A program made the translations under genes and the position numbers. From Pseudomonas khorasanensis (GTDB taxonomy: Bacteria; Pseudomonadota; Gammaproteobacteria; Pseudomonadales; Pseudomonadaceae), in assembly GCF_014268505.2 (NCBI RefSeq), contig NZ_JABWQP020000009.1, positions 124,001 to 188,000 on the forward strand: 64,000 bases of DNA. Reading direction: 5' to 3'. Below, one piece after another: positions 18,144-26,655 of the stretch; the stretch's first letter is position 1; every line of letters starts with the position of its first letter. A model generated the notes under the pieces. That model was not told the origin of the DNA, did not search any database, and worked only from the letters and a program-made list of their open reading frames with translations.

Positions 18144-19505
18144 TCAGGCGTGTTTCGGCGCGGCGTCGGCCGTCGCGATTTCAGTCGCGGGTTTGGGCGT
18201 GGTGCGTGCGGCGAAGACGATGATTGCGGCGATGATCGACGTGGCGGCCAGGCCATACAGGCCGCCCTGAATCGAGCCGGTGTGTTCTTCGAGCAGACCG
18301 AACGTGGTGGGCGCGACGAAACCGCCGAGGTTGCCGACCGAGTTGATCAGCGCAATCACTGCCGCCGCGATGCGCGCATCCAGGTACGCCTGGGGAATCG
18401 GCCAGAACAGCGACGAGGCGGATTTGAAACCCAGCGCCGCAAAACAGATGGCGACAAAGGCGAAGATCGGCCCGCCGGTGGTGGACATGAACATCCCCGC
18501 CGCCGCGATCAACAGGGCCGTGGCGACCCACGCTTGTTGATGCTTCCACTTTGCCGACAGTGAGGCGAAAGCGTACATGCCAACGATCGACAGCAACCAC
18601 GGAATGGAATTGAACAGGCCGACCTGCACGTCGCTGAGTTCGCCCATCTTCTTGATGATGCTCGGCAGCCAGAAGGTCGCAGCGTAGATCGTCAGCTGGA
18701 TAAAGAAGTAGATCAGGCAGAACAGAATGATCTGCCGGTCCTTGAGCAGTTTTCCCAGCGAAGGGCGAATCGGTGAGGCTGCCTCGCGCGCCTTTTGTTC
18801 GTCGTCGATGGCCGTTACCAGCGCATCCTGCTCAGCGCGGGTCAGCCATTTCGCGTCGTGGGGTTTGGCGTCGAGCCAGAACCAGACGAAGACGCACAGA
18901 CACACCGAGAACATCCCCTCGATGAAGTACATCCACTGCCAGCCGTGCATGCCCAGTCCGTTGATCTGCAGGAGCAGGCCGGACAGCGGGCCGGAGATCA
19001 GCGAGGCTATCGCCGAGCCGCTGAGAAAAATGGCAATCGCTTTACCGCGTTCCACCCCGGGCAGCCAGCGGGTGAAGTAATAAATTACCCCGGGAAAGAA
19101 CCCGGCCTCGGCGACACCGAGCAGGAAACGCAGAATGTAGAAGTGGGTTTCGTTTTGGATGAACGCCATGCAGGCGGCAACCACGCCCCAGGTGAACATG
19201 ATGCGGGTCAGCCAGATGCGCGCGCCGACTTTCTGCAGGAGCATGTTGGAAGGGACTTCGAACAATGCGTAACCAATAAAAAACAGGCCTGCGCCGAAGC
19301 CGTAAGCGGCGGCACCGATGCCCAGATCGGTTTCCATGTGGGTGCGGACGAAACCGATGTTCACCCGGTCAATGTAGTTGACGATGAACATGATCACGAA
19401 GAGCGGCAGGACGTGGCGTTTCACTTTCGAGATGGCGGACGTCAGCGTTGGATCAACGCCTTCGTTCATCCCGGAAACGGAGGTTTTCACTTGTTTTTCT
19501 CCCAC
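18144..19505 (-). CDS. gudP: MFS glucarate/galactarate transporter
   Basis: A 453-residue MFS anion:cation symporter with about 12 membrane segments. The opening FVIMFIVNYIDRVNIGFVR and RFLLGVAEAGFFPGVIYYFT are characteristic of the D-galactonate/glucarate group. Context with gudD supports glucarate import by proton symport; the exact substrate is inference. Confidence 0.85.
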   Translation of the reverse strand: MGEKQVKTSVSGMNEGVDPTLTSAISKVKRHVLPLFVIMFIVNYIDRVNIGFVRTHMETDLGIGAAAYGFGAGLFFIGYALFEVPSNMLLQKVGARIWLTRIMFTWGVVAACMAFIQNETHFYILRFLLGVAEAGFFPGVIYYFTRWLPGVERGKAIAIFLSGSAIASLISGPLSGLLLQINGLGMHGWQWMYFIEGMFSVCLCVFVWFWLDAKPHDAKWLTRAEQDALVTAIDDEQKAREAASPIRPSLGKLLKDRQIILFCLIYFFIQLTIYAATFWLPSIIKKMGELSDVQVGLFNSIPWLLSIVGMYAFASLSAKWKHQQAWVATALLIAAAGMFMSTTGGPIFAFVAICFAALGFKSASSLFWPIPQAYLDARIAAAVIALINSVGNLGGFVAPTTFGLLEEHTGSIQGGLYGLAATSIIAAIIVFAARTTPKPATEIATADAAPKHA

Positions 19506-19550
19506 TGATTATTTTTATGCGGGTAGCGTCGGGTGCTGCGTTGTTGATAG

Positions 19551-19561
19551 ACATCATACAA
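19551..19561. promoter_or_regulatory. Candidate FadR-type operator near gudP
   Basis: ACATCATACAA is, on the minus strand, TTGTATGATGT, a near match to the palindromic site at 19759. It lies 46 bp upstream of gudP. The 352-bp gap 19506-19857 holds this pair of sites and the two divergent promoters; no gene is seen in it. Confidence 0.5.
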
Positions 19562-19758
19562 CTCAATTTTTTTGTCCTACAAGAGGGCGAGGCGATTAAA
19601 ATCTTCTGAGTGAATCGGTTTTTATTCTTGTTCTTTGGATTCTCCCCGTATTTACTGCCTTTGCTCGCCGGCAAAGCGGAAGGTGGTTTGCAGATGCGAT
19701 GCCCTTTAATCATTCGAGGGCCATAGCATTTGGAAAGGCGCTTCTCGTTATTTGAGTG

Positions 19759-19769
19759 TTGTCATACAA
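19759..19769. promoter_or_regulatory. Candidate FadR-type operator near the GntR gene
   Basis: TTGTCATACAA is a palindrome with a 3-bp centre (TTGT-CAT-ACAA), a form used by FadR-subfamily GntR repressors. It lies about 89 bp before the regulator start, and a similar site lies near gudP, suggesting autoregulation and control of gudPD. Confidence 0.55.
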
Positions 19770-19857
19770 GCTGAAATGCTGACCTGTCATCCAAATCGAT
19801 CCCGTCGAGCACCCGCGCAGTGCTACGATCTGCAAGCCCCGAACACCGGAATTGACC

Positions 19858-20571
19858 ATGCAAGAAGACCTCGACGCTCCGGCGCGCAAACGCACGCACA
19901 ATCTCGCTCATGACCTGGTGGAGAAACTCACCCAGAGCATCCTGCTGGGCCAGTTGTCGCCGGGCGACAAGCTGCCGTCGGAAAATTCCATCGTTATGGA
20001 ATATGGCGTCAGCCGCACAGTGGTGCGCGAGGCGATTTCGAAATTGCAGGCTTCCGGGCTGGTCGAAACGCGCCACGGCATCGGCACGTTTGTCATTGAG
20101 CGTTCGACGGAGCAGGGCCTGCGGTTGAATGTCGATACGGCGCTGGGCGTGCGCGGCATTCTGGAATTGCGCATGGGCCTTGAGACGCAAGCGGCGGCGC
20201 TGGCGGCGCTGCGGCGCACCGAGCAGCAAGTGCAGCAGATGCGTCAGGCCCTGGATGACTATCAACGCCTGCTGGCCAATAACGACAGTTGCGTGGAAGC
20301 GGATCGGCGTTTTCATCTGCTGATCGCCGAAGCCACCGGCAACGTGTGTTTCAGCGAAATCATGCAGCATCTTGGGACGGCGATGATCCCGCGCACCCGG
20401 GTCAATGCCGCTGAACGCGGCGCGGCGGATTTGAGCAAGCTCGGGGAGTTGGCGAATCTGGAGCACGAAGCGATTTTGAATGCGATCAAGCGTCAGGACC
20501 CCGATGCCGCCCGCGCCGCGATGTGGCTGCACCTGACCAACAGCCGCGATCGCTTTATCGCGCAGGAGTGA
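19858..20571 (+). CDS. GntR/FadR-family transcriptional regulator
   Basis: A 237-residue regulator with a winged helix-turn-helix (LGQLSPGDKLPSENSIVMEY, SRTVVREAISKLQ) and a helical FCD effector domain ending NAIKRQDPDAARAAMWLHL. ATG at 19858 is chosen over the TTG at 19852. Divergent from gudPD, so it probably senses a hexarate or breakdown product and represses that operon. Confidence 0.85.
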   Translation: MQEDLDAPARKRTHNLAHDLVEKLTQSILLGQLSPGDKLPSENSIVMEYGVSRTVVREAISKLQASGLVETRHGIGTFVIERSTEQGLRLNVDTALGVRGILELRMGLETQAAALAALRRTEQQVQQMRQALDDYQRLLANNDSCVEADRRFHLLIAEATGNVCFSEIMQHLGTAMIPRTRVNAAERGAADLSKLGELANLEHEAILNAIKRQDPDAARAAMWLHLTNSRDRFIAQE

Positions 20572-20664
20572 GCGCCGCTGGTCTGTTGCATCGCACGCGG
20601 CCATCCCTCGGGGTTCCAAATCATACGCCCCGGACGTTCCGGGCCTTTTCCCGTGGGGTGCAGC

Positions 20665-20895
20665 ATGGCTGACGATTCGCTGTTTCCGGGCGGCATTGCG
20701 CCCACCGAGCAGACCCACCCGCTGCCGGGCGCCCATAATCCTCAACTGGGCGGCCACGAAGCGCCGCCGGGCATGGACCCGGGACGTGATCCTTTAAGTG
20801 ATGCCGATCGAGACGACGATTGGGTGGATTCGACGGCTGACGAGGATATCCCGCCAGCGGACGAGCCAACGCCATTGTCGGATGATTTGCGCTGA
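20665..20895 (+). CDS. Small acidic protein, unknown function
   Basis: 76 residues, very rich in Asp, Pro and Gly (for example DPLSDADRDDDWVDS) and probably disordered. ATG 20665 has GGGGTG upstream. Similar in character to the small acidic proteins at 32692 and 32911, sharing a DP-rich body. Confidence 0.55.
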   Translation: MADDSLFPGGIAPTEQTHPLPGAHNPQLGGHEAPPGMDPGRDPLSDADRDDDWVDSTADEDIPPADEPTPLSDDLR

Positions 20896-20926
20896 CATCT
20901 GGTTTTGTGTCGAATTTACCGGCCTC

Positions 20927-21000
20927 TTCGCGAGCAGGCTCGCTCCCACACTGAATGTCTGTACCCCACAGAACCCTGTGGGAGCGAGCCTGCTCGCGAA
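20927..21000. repeat. Paired REP element
   Basis: Two inverted copies of the TGTGGGAGCGAGCC family, here in the opposite relative order (TTCGCGAGCAGG first), 26 bp apart. The rest of the 253-bp gap 20896-21148 has no gene that I can support. Confidence 0.9.
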
Positions 21001-21148
21001 CGCGGCCTGGGCATCACGACAAAATCTCCAGCGAGGCGTGGTTTTGTTGATCCGGATCTATGCTCCATAAATAAACACGGCACTCGAGCGCATGGCGGCT
21101 GACTAAGTGGGGCGGGCGTGCGTGACGCTTGACTGACATGGATCGGCT

Positions 21149-22210
21149 ATGAACGAAAAGAGTCTTCAATTCAAATCCCTGACAGTGCTGCTGGTGCTGG
21201 TCACGGTGGCCTTCATCTGGATTCTGCTGCCGTTCTACGGCGCGGTATTCTGGGCTGTCATCCTGGGCATTCTGTTTGCCCCGGTGCAGCGCAGGTTACA
21301 GATGAAATTCGGCTGGCAACGCAATCTGACGTCGCTGTGCACGTTGAGCCTGTGCCTGGTGATCGCCATTCTGCCGGTGATCATCGTCAGCATTTTGCTG
21401 GTACAGGAGGGGGCGGCGGTTTACAAAAACATCGAGAGCGGAGAGCTGGACATTGCGGCGTATCTGGCGCAGTTCAAACACAGCCTGCCGCCGTACTTTC
21501 AAAACTTGCTTGATCGCTTCGGCATGGGCGAACTCGACAGCCTGCGCGAGAAGATCGTCAAATCGGCGATGCAGGGCAGCCAGGTGCTGGCGACTCAGGC
21601 GTTCAGTTTCGGCCAGGGTACGTTCGAGTTCGTGGTGAGCTTTTTCATCATGCTCTATCTGCTGTTTTTCTTTTTGCGTGACGGCCCCGATCTGGCGCGC
21701 AAGATGCGCACCGCCGTGCCGCTGGAGGAAAACCACAAGCGCCGTCTGCAGCTGAAGTTCAATCGCGTGGTGCGCGCGACGGTAAAAGGCAACGTGCTGG
21801 TGGCCGTGACACAGGGCGCGCTGGGCGGGGCGATTTTCTGGTTCCTCGACATTCCCAGCGCGCTGCTGTGGGCGGTGTTGATGGCGTTTCTTTCGCTGCT
21901 GCCAGCCGTGGGCGCGGGCATTGTCTGGGCGCCGGTGGCGGCGTATTTCCTGCTCAGCGGAATGATCTGGCAGGGCGTGGTGCTGGGCTTGTTCGGAGTC
22001 TTTGTGATCGGTCTGGTGGATAATGTGCTGCGGCCGATTCTGGTGGGCAAAGACACCAAAATGCCGGACTACATGATCCTGATCTCGACCCTCGGCGGGC
22101 TGGCGGTATTCGGTCTCAACGGCTTTGTGATCGGGCCGCTGATTGCCGCGTTGTTCCTGTCGAGCTGGGCGTTGTTCGACGAAACCAAACCCAAGGTACA
22201 ACTGCCTTAG
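21149..22210 (+). CDS. AI-2E/PerM-family membrane transporter
   Basis: A 353-residue protein with about eight hydrophobic segments in the layout of the AI-2E transporter (UPF0118/PerM) family: an N-terminal pair (LVLVTVAFIWILLPFYGAVF), a soluble amphipathic middle, and a C-terminal block with VDNVLRPILVGKDTKMPD, the family's most conserved region. Members have been linked to autoinducer-2 or sodium/proton export; which applies here is unknown. Confidence 0.88.
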   Translation: MNEKSLQFKSLTVLLVLVTVAFIWILLPFYGAVFWAVILGILFAPVQRRLQMKFGWQRNLTSLCTLSLCLVIAILPVIIVSILLVQEGAAVYKNIESGELDIAAYLAQFKHSLPPYFQNLLDRFGMGELDSLREKIVKSAMQGSQVLATQAFSFGQGTFEFVVSFFIMLYLLFFFLRDGPDLARKMRTAVPLEENHKRRLQLKFNRVVRATVKGNVLVAVTQGALGGAIFWFLDIPSALLWAVLMAFLSLLPAVGAGIVWAPVAAYFLLSGMIWQGVVLGLFGVFVIGLVDNVLRPILVGKDTKMPDYMILISTLGGLAVFGLNGFVIGPLIAALFLSSWALFDETKPKVQLP

Positions 22211-22389
22211 GCGTGTAAGGCGGTGCTGACCACTTGCTGCGACAGGGCCTGCGCTGCCGGCAACGAGGTCAGCGGGCCGCTGATCGGCTCGCCGTCGCGC
22301 ATCAGGTACCAGCAGGCGAGCAGTCCCGACGCGCGAAGCGAAGCGGGAACCGCGCTGCCGATGACCGACATGATTTGTACCTGAGCCAT
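22207..22389 (-). CDS. Small hypothetical protein
   Basis: 60 residues, with a hydrophobic stretch in the middle (GLLACWYLMRDGEPI) and no motif recognised. Its stop overlaps the AI-2E gene end by 4 bp. The upstream sequence contains a GGAGG (CATCCTCC-type) on the minus strand just before the ATG, which supports translation. Confidence 0.5.
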   Translation of the reverse strand: MAQVQIMSVIGSAVPASLRASGLLACWYLMRDGEPISGPLTSLPAAQALSQQVVSTALHA

Positions 22390-22492
22390 GGGAAAACCTC
22401 CATCAAACTGATGGGGCTACCTTAGGGATTCGCTGGCGCAACGGACAATCAACGCTTTCGATAGTGGTCATTGATGTCAATGAGGTCTGGCG

Positions 22493-22687
22493 TCATTCGA
22501 CCACTTGATCGAGCATGTGCATGACTTCGCGTTCATTGAGCAGGCCCTTGTGCACCAGGTTCTCGGCCAGCAGCGAAAGCATCTTCGCGCAGCGATGGCC
22601 TTCCAGGTGCTTGAGCTCGGTCAGCGCGCTGTACACCTTGCTTGAGGTGCACAAGCCGACGATGCGGTGCGGGTTTTGTGTAGGCAT
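22493..22687 (-). CDS. Small hypothetical protein
   Basis: About 64 residues starting MPTQNPHRIVGLCTSSKVY, largely helical, ending LLNEREVMHMLDQVVE. ATG at 22687 is preceded by AAGGAC on the minus strand; an in-frame start at 22786 is less likely. Not recognised. Confidence 0.5.
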   Translation of the reverse strand: MPTQNPHRIVGLCTSSKVYSALTELKHLEGHRCAKMLSLLAENLVHKGLLNEREVMHMLDQVVE

Positions 22688-22882
22688 ACAGTCGTCCTTG
22701 TTGTTATCAACTTGTTGTTTACGGACGGATTCAGATTGCAGTTCCGTCATGACAAAGCAGTGACCGTTTGATGAAAAATCCGCCAACGGTCGATTCCATC
22801 ATGCCGACTTTAGCTGCTCAAACTGTCCTCACAGCGACCTTGGCGCGATTTTTTCAGACCTTCACCGACGAGCGGTCATAAA

Positions 22883-22910
22883 AAAGCCCCGCTCTTTAAA
22901 GCAGGGCTTT
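22883..22910 (-). terminator. Terminator after the PY-rich protein gene
   Basis: Stem AAAGCCCCGCT / AGCAGGGCTTT with one mismatch and a T run on the minus strand, just past the stop of the gene at 22920. Confidence 0.8.
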
Positions 22911-22919
22911 GTGTTTCGC

Positions 22920-23300
22920 CTACCAGCGTGGGCCGCCGTAATAGCCATGCGGGCCGCCATAGTAACCGTGTGGCCGGCCGTAATAACCGCGGGGCGGGCC
23001 GTAATAAACGGGGGCGGGCTGGATGTACACCGGTTGCTGCACATACACCGGCGCCGGTTGGTAATAGACCGGTGGTGGCGGTTGCTGGACGTAAACCGGC
23101 TGCGGCTGCACATAGACCGGCTGTTGCTGCACGTACACCGGCCGGTCCTGATTGATCAATGCCGAGCCGATGATGGCCGAGCCGACGATCGCGCCAAACA
23201 CTGCAGGGCCTTGCCAGCCGTGGCCACCACCCGCTTCAGCCTGGCCGGTGACCGCGAGCGCGCCAATCAACAAAGCCATGATGGGAAGTTTACGAATCAT
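22920..23300 (-). CDS. Exported Pro/Tyr/Gln-rich repeat protein
   Basis: 126 residues. A signal peptide (PIMALLIGALAVTGQAEAG) is followed by a Gly/Ala/Ile hydrophobic stretch (GPAVFGAIVGSAIIGSAL) and then a tail of repeats PVYVQQ/PVYVQPQ ending in PHGYYGGPHGYYGGPRW. Such tails occur in small envelope proteins of proteobacteria; function is not known. The length is normal for that type. Confidence 0.65.
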   Translation of the reverse strand: MIRKLPIMALLIGALAVTGQAEAGGGHGWQGPAVFGAIVGSAIIGSALINQDRPVYVQQQPVYVQPQPVYVQQPPPPVYYQPAPVYVQQPVYIQPAPVYYGPPRGYYGRPHGYYGGPHGYYGGPRW

Positions 23301-23543
23301 GATAAGTCCTCGGTTCTTCGACCCGGCGGCAGGGCCTGCACCAGGCCCACAGTTGTCGCGGGGATACAGCTAAGACAGCGAAATCGAGAAATTCAGCACG
23401 GCCGTCGGGTAAATTTTGTGTAAGGTCTGTACCGGCTTCTTTACCGTGCTGCGCAGCGCCTTGAACAAGCCTCAATGATGATCCAGAACCCGATGGGCCG
23501 GCCAATCCCGCCCATCCGAAAGTGCGTTTGAAGGAGAAGTTTC

Positions 23544-24362
23544 ATGCAGATGAACCCGAACAAAGACACCCAACTGTGCATGTCCCTGTCCGGGCGCCCG
23601 GGGAACTTCGGTCTGCGTTTTCACAACCATTTGTATGAACAACTGGGCCTGAACTTCTATTACAAGGCGTTCAGCAGCAAGGACCTTACTGGTGCCGTCA
23701 GCGGCATTCGCGCGTTGGGTATTCGCGGCTGCGGCGTGTCAATGCCGTTCAAGGAAGCCTGCATCGCGCTGGTCGACGAACTGGATGCCTCGGCTGCCGC
23801 AATCCAGTCGATCAACACCATCGTCAACACCAACGGCCATCTGAAGGCCTATAACACCGATTACATCGCGGTCGCGCAGTTGCTGGAAAGCCACGCGGTG
23901 CCCAAGGATTCGACCTTCGCCCTGCGCGGCAGCGGCGGCATGGCCAAAGCAGTGGCCAGCGCCTTGCGTGACGGCGGCTACAAGAACGGTTTGATCGTCG
24001 CGCGCAATGAAAGGGCCGGGCGCGCCCTGGCGGATTCGCTGGGCTATCGCTGGCAGGCCGAACTGGGCGATGAGCGCCCGCAGATGCTGATCAACGTGAC
24101 GCCAGTGGGCATGGACGGCGGGCCGGAAGCGGGGCAACTGGCGTTCGAGCCGCAAATCATCAAAGCGGCGGAGACTGTGTTCGACGTGGTCGCGATTCCT
24201 TCGGAAACGCCGCTGATCGTGCAAGCGCGCGCCGAGGGCAAACGAGTGATTACCGGGCTGGAAGTGATCGCGATCCAGGCGCTGGAGCAGTTTGTGCTGT
24301 ACACCGGCGTGCGGCCGAATGAGCAGCAGTTCGCGGCGGCGGTTGCTTTCGCGCGCAGCTGA
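23544..24362 (+). CDS. Shikimate dehydrogenase-like protein (SDH-L type)
   Basis: A 272-residue Rossmann enzyme resembling the shikimate 5-dehydrogenase fold. VSMPFKE holds the catalytic Lys and NTDYIA the Asp of the K/D pair; the nucleotide loop reads RGSGGMAKAV in place of the usual GAGGAA. This is the pattern of the shikimate dehydrogenase-like group (such as H. influenzae HI0607) rather than of AroE proper. ATG 23544 follows GAAGGAG. It probably is not the main AroE of this strain. In-vivo role is uncertain. Confidence 0.75.
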   Translation: MQMNPNKDTQLCMSLSGRPGNFGLRFHNHLYEQLGLNFYYKAFSSKDLTGAVSGIRALGIRGCGVSMPFKEACIALVDELDASAAAIQSINTIVNTNGHLKAYNTDYIAVAQLLESHAVPKDSTFALRGSGGMAKAVASALRDGGYKNGLIVARNERAGRALADSLGYRWQAELGDERPQMLINVTPVGMDGGPEAGQLAFEPQIIKAAETVFDVVAIPSETPLIVQARAEGKRVITGLEVIAIQALEQFVLYTGVRPNEQQFAAAVAFARS

Positions 24363-24387
24363 TTTTTGTGGTGGCTGGGCGGGCCCC

Positions 24388-24473
24388 ATCGCTGGCAAGC
24401 CAGCTCCCACAGGGGGGAGTGATGCAAAGATTGCAGTCGACCGCGGATTTGTGGGAGCTGGCTTGCCAGCGAT
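24388..24473. repeat. Paired REP element (GCTGGCAAGCCAGC family)
   Basis: Inverted copies ATCGCTGGCAAGCCAGCTCC and its complement, 38 bp apart. This is a different sequence family from the other REPs in the window. Confidence 0.85.
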
Positions 24474-24562
24474 GAATTCAACTCCATTTATCTGGTTGTC
24501 TATTCTTCAAGACCAGCAAGCACAGACTTGCCTACTACAAAAAAACATAACCGAGGCCACCC

Positions 24563-25081
24563 ATGCATCCGCCCATCCTCAATCTCAACGAGGTCGAACT
24601 CGACCCCCTGCCCGAAGCCCTTGCCCCCGAAGGCGATACCGCCACGCGCTACCAGCAACGATTCGCCCGGATCGGCCAGCAACTGGGCGCGCAAAAACTC
24701 GGCTATCGCCTGTACGCCTTGCCGCCAGGCATGCGCGGCAGCCCGTTTCACAGTCATCGGGTCAATGAGGAAATGTTTTTTGTCGTGGCCGGGGAGGGCG
24801 AGGTGCGCCTGGGGGCGGAGCGATTTGCGATTCGCCAGGGTGATGTGATTGCCTGCCCTCCGGGCGGGCCGGAAAAGGCTCATCAAATCATCAATACCAG
24901 CGCCGCCGAATTGCGCTACTTGGCGATCAGCACCCAGCAGCAGCCGGACATCTGCGAGTACCCGGACTCGAACAAGTATGCGGTGATGGATAATTTTCAG
25001 ATCGATGCTGACGGTAATGCGTCGGGCTTCGTCGCCGTGGCGCGGCAGGCGGACGGGGTGGATTATTGGGATGGGGAATAG
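24563..25081 (+). CDS. Cupin-domain protein
   Basis: 172 residues. The cupin metal-binding motifs are visible as PFHSHRVNEEMFFVVAGEGE (His, His, Glu) and PPGGPEKAHQIIN (second His). Single-domain cupins act as small dioxygenases, isomerases or binding proteins; substrate cannot be inferred. The upstream gap has only the REP pair at 24388. Confidence 0.8.
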   Translation: MHPPILNLNEVELDPLPEALAPEGDTATRYQQRFARIGQQLGAQKLGYRLYALPPGMRGSPFHSHRVNEEMFFVVAGEGEVRLGAERFAIRQGDVIACPPGGPEKAHQIINTSAAELRYLAISTQQQPDICEYPDSNKYAVMDNFQIDADGNASGFVAVARQADGVDYWDGE

Positions 25082-25109
25082 AGCGGACAGCTAAAGATGG
25101 CGCAGACTC

Positions 25110-25199
25110 TGTGGGAGCGAGCCTGCTCGCGAAGGCGGCGGGTCATCGAATTATTGTGCTGACTGACACTACGCTTTCGCTAGCAGGCTCGCTCCCACA
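25110..25199. repeat. Paired REP element
   Basis: TGTGGGAGCGAGCC family pair; the right copy has a changed base (CGCTAGCAGG) compared with the usual CGCGAGCAGG, so it is slightly decayed. Confidence 0.85.
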
Positions 25200-25214
25200 T
25201 GTATCTATGGGTGA

Positions 25215-25859
25215 TTATTCGAGCCGTGCCAGGCGCTCTTCCAGCGCTGCAATCCGCGCTTCCAGCTCTTCGATCCGTTCCACTGAAACACCACTGCCCG
25301 AACGTTCGCCAGGATTGTGCCGTGCCGCCATGATCGCTTCGATGTCCGCCGGGTCTCCCAATGCGTGGGTGTAACGGTCTTCCCGCTGCCCGGCCTGACG
25401 CGCAATCAGTGTCGCCAAGCCACGAGCGATCAACCGCTCAAGCTGATGCACCACCTGCTCGGCATCTTCGAACTCGTGCATGCGGCCGCTGCGAGTCAGC
25501 AACTCGTTGACGGTTTGCGGGCCGCGCAGAAACATCAATCCGCTGAGAATCACCTGCGCCGGCACCAGTTCCAGCGCCTTGTCGACCTTGTGCTCCCAGC
25601 GGTCGGCGCGGCTGCCCATGACGAGTTTGGTGAAGCCACGACCTTCCAGCGCTCGCAGGCTCTGCCCGACCTGACCTGGATTGAGGTTCATCACCGGTTC
25701 GCGACTGGTTTTCTGATTGCAGGCCAGCACCAGCGCATTGAGGGTCAGCGGGTAGGATTCCGGGCTGGTGGCCTGTTTTTCGATCAGGGCACCCAGAATG
25801 CGAATTTCCGTGGCGTTCAGCCGCGGTTGTTCGCTGGTGAATTCTTGTTCGGTGGTCAT
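25215..25859 (-). CDS. YceH family (DUF480) protein
   Basis: A 214-residue protein with the YceH signature ILGALIEKQATSPESYPL and two winged-helix-like domains, then an Arg/Glu/Leu-rich tail (EELEARIAALEERLARLE) that looks like a short coiled coil. Cellular role is not firmly known. Confidence 0.88.
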   Translation of the reverse strand: MTTEQEFTSEQPRLNATEIRILGALIEKQATSPESYPLTLNALVLACNQKTSREPVMNLNPGQVGQSLRALEGRGFTKLVMGSRADRWEHKVDKALELVPAQVILSGLMFLRGPQTVNELLTRSGRMHEFEDAEQVVHQLERLIARGLATLIARQAGQREDRYTHALGDPADIEAIMAARHNPGERSGSGVSVERIEELEARIAALEERLARLE

Positions 25860-25984
25860 CGCGCGTTCCCTCTGCAGTCGAAGCCGCCTAGCCTAATCCT
25901 TGCCAAACAAAAGGCAAGCCGTGTGGTCATCAAGCATGGCTATAATCGCCACCACGTTTTACCCAGCCATCACACGAGACTGCC

Positions 25985-26494
25985 ATGACCATTTCCCTGT
26001 ACGCCGCATCCGTCCCGGTTTTTCAACAAATGCTCAACGCCCTGAGCGATGTGCTGAAAAAGGCTGAAGCCCACGCCACCGAGAAAAACATCGACCCGAA
26101 CGCGTTCCTGCAAGCGCGTTTGTACCCGGACATGTTCCCGCTGGTGCGTCAGGTACAGATCGCCGTGGACTTCGCCAAAGGCGTGTCTGCGCGTCTGGCC
26201 GAAGTTGAACTGCCGAAGTACGACGACACTGAAACCTCCTTCGCCGAGCTGCAAGCGCTGATCGCCAAGGTTCTTGCCTTCATCGGCGAGATCAAGCCAG
26301 AGCAGATCGACGGCAAGGAAGGCATCGAAATCGTCACCCGCCCAGGCACGCCGAAAGAGAAGCGCTTCAGCGGTCAGTCGTACCTGCTGACTTACGGTTT
26401 GCCGCAGTTCTTCTTCCACGTCACTACCACGTATGCGCTGCTGCGTCATAACGGTGTTGAAGTGGGCAAGCGCGATTACATGGGCGCGTTTTAA
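25985..26494 (+). CDS. DUF1993 family protein
   Basis: A 169-residue protein with the DUF1993 layout: YAASVPVFQQMLNALS at the N-terminus, PNAFLQARLYPDMFPLVRQ in the first third and FFFHVTTTYALLRHNGVEVGK at the end. A DinB-like helical bundle is likely. Function unknown. Confidence 0.85.
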   Translation: MTISLYAASVPVFQQMLNALSDVLKKAEAHATEKNIDPNAFLQARLYPDMFPLVRQVQIAVDFAKGVSARLAEVELPKYDDTETSFAELQALIAKVLAFIGEIKPEQIDGKEGIEIVTRPGTPKEKRFSGQSYLLTYGLPQFFFHVTTTYALLRHNGVEVGKRDYMGAF

Positions 26495-26509
26495 TACACC
26501 CTCATACGA

Positions 26510-26545
26510 AAAAGCCCGCCAAGGTTTACGCCTTGGCGGGCTTTT
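26510..26545 (+). terminator. Intrinsic terminator after DUF1993 gene
   Basis: 15-bp stem (AAAAGCCCGCCAAGG, 6-nt loop, complement) with a T-rich 3' side, directly after the DUF1993 gene. Confidence 0.92.
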
Positions 26546-26553
26546 TGTTTTTC

Positions 26554-26644
26554 TGTGGGAGCGAGCCTGCTCGCGAATGCGGCGTATCAGGCGATATCAA
26601 TGTTGAATGTCTCGCCCCCTTTCGCGAGCAGGCTCGCTCCCACA
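26554..26644. repeat. Paired REP element
   Basis: TGTGGGAGCGAGCC family inverted pair between the terminator at 26510 and the end of sstT. Confidence 0.9.
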
Positions 26645-26655
26645 GGGTAAGGCGG

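Noticed and set aside
19453..19713. Lys/Ser/Arg-rich frame in the gud regulatory gap
   Set aside because: Composition is that of non-coding AT-rich DNA and it overlaps the gudP start.
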